NCBI GenBank assembly: GCA_910577255.1 | Contig: CAJTMH010000002.1 | Coordinates: 1-64,000 of the forward strand | DNA from: an uncultured Duncaniella sp. | Lineage (GTDB): Bacteria; Bacteroidota; Bacteroidia; Bacteroidales; Muribaculaceae | Direction: 5' to 3' | Length of the DNA: 64,000 nt | Shown: positions 61,727 to 64,000 of the stretch, one piece after another | How positions within the stretch are numbered: position 1 is the stretch's first letter | How the letters are laid out: each line of letters opens with the position of its first letter | Program-made: the position numbers and the translations under genes | The notes under the pieces: model-generated | Seen by the model: only the letters and a program-made list of their open reading frames with translations | Told to the model about the DNA's origin: nothing | The model's database searches: none

Positions 61727-63130
61727 ATGGAACGTATCACACAACATATCACCACCATCCCTGCCGATCTGGAGACTCCGGTGGGAATCTATCTGAAGAT
61801 CCGCGACCTCTACCCGCAGTCGGCCCTTCTCGAGAGTAGCGACTACCACACATCTCAAAACTCAGTGTCGTTCATCGGCGTGCGACCTATCGGACACTTC
61901 AAGGTCCAGGGGGAGCAGATAACACTCACCTACCCTTCCGGCAAAGAAACGCTCATCCCCATCACTGAAGATACCGACGTGGTCGAGCAGCTCCGCTCCT
62001 ACATAGGAAGCTATGATGTGGCAACTCCCGACAGGAATATTCCCGACGGCTTTTTCGGATTCACAGCCTATGACGCTGTGAGATACTTCGAGAACGTCAA
62101 CATCCAGCCAAAGGAAAAGGAATTTGAGAGCATCCCCGACATGCTCTATGTGCTTTACCGCTACGTGATCCAGGTGAATCATTTCCGCAACGAGATGACC
62201 ATAGTGGAGAATTGCCCTGACGGCGAAGCACCGAGCACCGATGAGCTTATCTCGGTCCTCCACAACAACAATATGGCCCAATATCCATTCAAGGCCAATG
62301 ACGACCTATCGTCGAGCATGACCGACCGGGATTTCATCCACGCCGTCGAGAAGTGCGTCAAACATGCCATGCGTGGCGACGTATTCCAGATTGTTCCCTC
62401 GCGGAGGTTCTCGCAGAGCTTCACCGGCGACGAGTTCAACGTCTACCGTGCGCTGCGCTGCATCAATCCCTCACCCTATCTGTTCTACTTCGACTTCGGC
62501 GATTTCCGGGTGTTCGGGTCCTCGCCTGAAACCCATCTGCGCATCGAGGGTCGCACAGCCTATATCGACCCAATAGCCGGCACATTCCGCCGCACTGGCG
62601 ACGACACCCGCGACCGCGAACTGGCCAAAGCCCTCCTTGAGGACGAGAAAGAAAACGCCGAGCACATAATGCTTGTCGACCTGGCCCGCAACGACCTTAG
62701 CCGCAGCGGAGGTAAAGTGACCATCGATTTCCTGAAACAGATACAGTACTATTCGCACGTAATCCACATGGTGTCACGCGTGAAAGCCGAATTGCCCGAA
62801 GGTGTCAACAACTACCGTCTGTTTGCCGACACCTTCCCTGCAGGTACCCTGAGCGGAGCCCCGAAAGTAAGGGCCATGCAGATAATCGACGAAGTGGAAC
62901 CCCACAGCCGACTTCTATACGGCGGCTGCATAGGCTACCTCGGCTTCAACGGAGACATCAACCAGGCCATCACCATCCGCAGCTTCCTGAGTTTCGGCAA
63001 CCGCCTCTACTCCCAGGCCGGTGCAGGCATCGTGGCGCGTTCTGTACCCGAAAACGAACTCCAGGAGACCCGCAACAAACTCGGGGCGCTCACCAAAGCT
63101 GTGACTTATGCTATGCAATTCGGCAATTGA
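61727..63130 (+). CDS. trpE: Anthranilate synthase component I
   Basis: 467 aa chorismate-using enzyme. N-terminal region carries LLESSDYH, close to the LLES motif that binds inhibitory Trp, so feedback inhibition is likely. Catalytic half: DVFQIVPSRRFSQSF, INPSPYLFYFDFGDFRVFGSSPETHL, PIAGTFRRTGDDTRDRELA, and AGTLSGAPKVRAMQIIDEVEP, then YGGCIGYLGFNGDIN and QAGAGIVARSVPENELQET. The PIAGT motif indicates TrpE rather than PabB. Works with TrpG encoded 22 bases downstream. Confidence 0.96.
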   Translation: MERITQHITTIPADLETPVGIYLKIRDLYPQSALLESSDYHTSQNSVSFIGVRPIGHFKVQGEQITLTYPSGKETLIPITEDTDVVEQLRSYIGSYDVATPDRNIPDGFFGFTAYDAVRYFENVNIQPKEKEFESIPDMLYVLYRYVIQVNHFRNEMTIVENCPDGEAPSTDELISVLHNNNMAQYPFKANDDLSSSMTDRDFIHAVEKCVKHAMRGDVFQIVPSRRFSQSFTGDEFNVYRALRCINPSPYLFYFDFGDFRVFGSSPETHLRIEGRTAYIDPIAGTFRRTGDDTRDRELAKALLEDEKENAEHIMLVDLARNDLSRSGGKVTIDFLKQIQYYSHVIHMVSRVKAELPEGVNNYRLFADTFPAGTLSGAPKVRAMQIIDEVEPHSRLLYGGCIGYLGFNGDINQAITIRSFLSFGNRLYSQAGAGIVARSVPENELQETRNKLGALTKAVTYAMQFGN

Positions 63131-63152
63131 CAACCCTTAACCTCCACTTACG

Positions 63153-63716
63153 ATGCGACTTTTACTACTCGACAACTACGACTCATTCACTTACAACATA
63201 GCCCATGCGCTGAGAGAACTCGGGGAGCAACCCGATGTGATCCGCAACGACAAAATCACACTTGACGAGGTGGACACCTATGATAAAATCATCATCTCTC
63301 CCGGCCCGGGCATTCCCTCCGAGGCAGGCATACTCCCACAGTTGCTCCAACGCTATGCCACCGAGAAATCCATCCTCGGCGTGTGTCTCGGCCATCAGGC
63401 CATCGGCGAACGCTTCGGGGCCAAGCTACGCAACCTCTCCACAGTGTATCACGGTATCATGTCGAACATTGTTGTGACCACACCAGACTATCTCTTTGAA
63501 GGCCTTCCCGACGAAATTGAAGCCGGACGCTACCACTCATGGGTGGTGGACCGCCAGTCGCTCCCTGAAGCGCTTGAGGTCACGGCTGTAAGTCTCGACG
63601 GAGAAATCATGGCCATGCGCCACAGAGACTACGATGTGAGGGGTGTGCAATTCCACCCTGAGTCAATCCTCACTCCCAAAGGGATAAAAATCTTCGAAAA
63701 CTGGCTGCGTCACTGA
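63153..63716 (+). CDS. trpG: Anthranilate synthase component II (glutamine amidotransferase)
   Basis: 187 aa class I glutamine amidotransferase supplying ammonia to TrpE. LLLDNYDSFTYNIAHAL opens the fold; PGPGIP loop; catalytic triad Cys in GVCLGHQAIGE, His and Glu in GVQFHPESILTPKG. Stand-alone, not fused to trpD or trpE. Position in the operon makes the TrpG rather than PabA assignment likely, though it could serve both. Confidence 0.95.
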   Translation: MRLLLLDNYDSFTYNIAHALRELGEQPDVIRNDKITLDEVDTYDKIIISPGPGIPSEAGILPQLLQRYATEKSILGVCLGHQAIGERFGAKLRNLSTVYHGIMSNIVVTTPDYLFEGLPDEIEAGRYHSWVVDRQSLPEALEVTAVSLDGEIMAMRHRDYDVRGVQFHPESILTPKGIKIFENWLRH

Positions 63717-63767
63717 TTATGTCAACCACACTCTCACTACCACACCTCAACCCCCACACGACTCCAG

Positions 63768-64000
63768 ATGAAAAATCTATTATATAAAATGTTTGAGCAC
63801 AAGAATCTCACACGCCAGGAAGCGCGTGATGTGCTCCTTAATATATCGGACGGTCTCTACAACGATGCCCAGCTCTCGGCCTTCATGACGGTATTTCTCA
63901 TGCGCAGCATCACTCTCGACGAGCTTACCGGATTCCGCGACGCGCTCCTCGAACGACGCCACCCGGTCGATATGGGCGATGTCAAAGCCATTGACATCGT
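63768..64000 (+). CDS. trpD: Anthranilate phosphoribosyltransferase, N-terminal part (cut by window end)
   Basis: 77 codons up to the window edge, starting MKNLLYKMFEHKNLTRQEAR. The helical N-terminal domain of TrpD is recognisable: LTRQEARDVLLNISDGLYNDAQLSAFMTVFLMR, with a continuation MGDVKAIDIV leading toward the VDxxGTGGD phosphate loop that would come next. 51 bases after trpG, same strand, third step order as expected for trp operons. The catalytic part lies outside the window. Confidence 0.88.
   Translation, partial: MKNLLYKMFEHKNLTRQEARDVLLNISDGLYNDAQLSAFMTVFLMRSITLDELTGFRDALLERRHPVDMGDVKAIDI

Noticed and set aside
1..64000. CRISPR array or complete prophage
   Set aside because: No regularly spaced repeats, cas genes, capsid or terminase genes were seen anywhere in the window.

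Overview
The window looks like a chromosomal segment of a gut Bacteroidales bacterium, most likely close to Muribaculaceae. Evidence: SusC/SusD pairs, fused Fkp, PMCA-type Ca2+ ATPase, DUF5715 and DUF1593 proteins, about 50-55% GC in coding DNA, and promoters of the Bacteroidetes type (TTG, about 20 bases, TAnnTTTG) before tRNAs and operons. Genus-level placement is inference.

Layout. 1-668: non-coding, with two tandem promoters firing left; this looks like the leader of an rRNA operon whose 16S gene would lie just beyond the left edge. 669-12849: GH95 fucosidase, YchF, a short SDR-like protein, BASS transporter, Crp/Fnr regulator, Ca2+ ATPase, an unknown protein, aminopeptidase P and a gamma-carbonic-anhydrase-like protein. 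13008-16481: tRNA-Leu followed by an AT-rich island (S41 protease, KilA-N protein) abutting a TlpA-like gene that has lost its 5' end. 16495-23258: secreted hydrolase, flippase-like membrane protein, and fucP-fkp, which with the GH95 enzyme makes a fucose release, uptake and GDP-fucose route. 23294-24460: an orphan tyrosine recombinase with an AT-rich upstream gap. 24461-36291: lysS-gpsA-pgi, queF-queC-DUF5715, an AsmA-like giant, a HAD phosphatase and aroB. 36317-46035: outer-membrane barrel, tRNA-Arg with a nearby barrel-gene remnant, DUF1593 hydrolase, EamA transporter, metX, DUF2156, fabD, tatA-tatC, mtnN-luxS and an AlbA_2 protein.

46183-59993 is the most unusual part: two SusC-SusD-lipoprotein operons arranged back to back as mirror images. 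Their first ~315 coding bases plus 37 bases of leader are an inverted repeat about 95% identical. The 449-base spacer holds a smaller perfect 14-bp inverted repeat bounding a 231-base segment, and the only good promoter match in the spacer lies inside that segment and points right. This is the arrangement expected of an invertible promoter choosing between two outer-membrane import systems, although a simple pair of operators is also possible.

60022-64000 is the start of a trp operon (trpB-trpE-trpG-trpD, cut by the window end). It is preceded by a promoter, a 21-codon leader peptide with tandem Trp codons, and mutually exclusive hairpins ending in an intrinsic terminator: a complete transcription attenuator of the ribosome-stalling kind. 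All calls are from reading the sequence; no database search was run.
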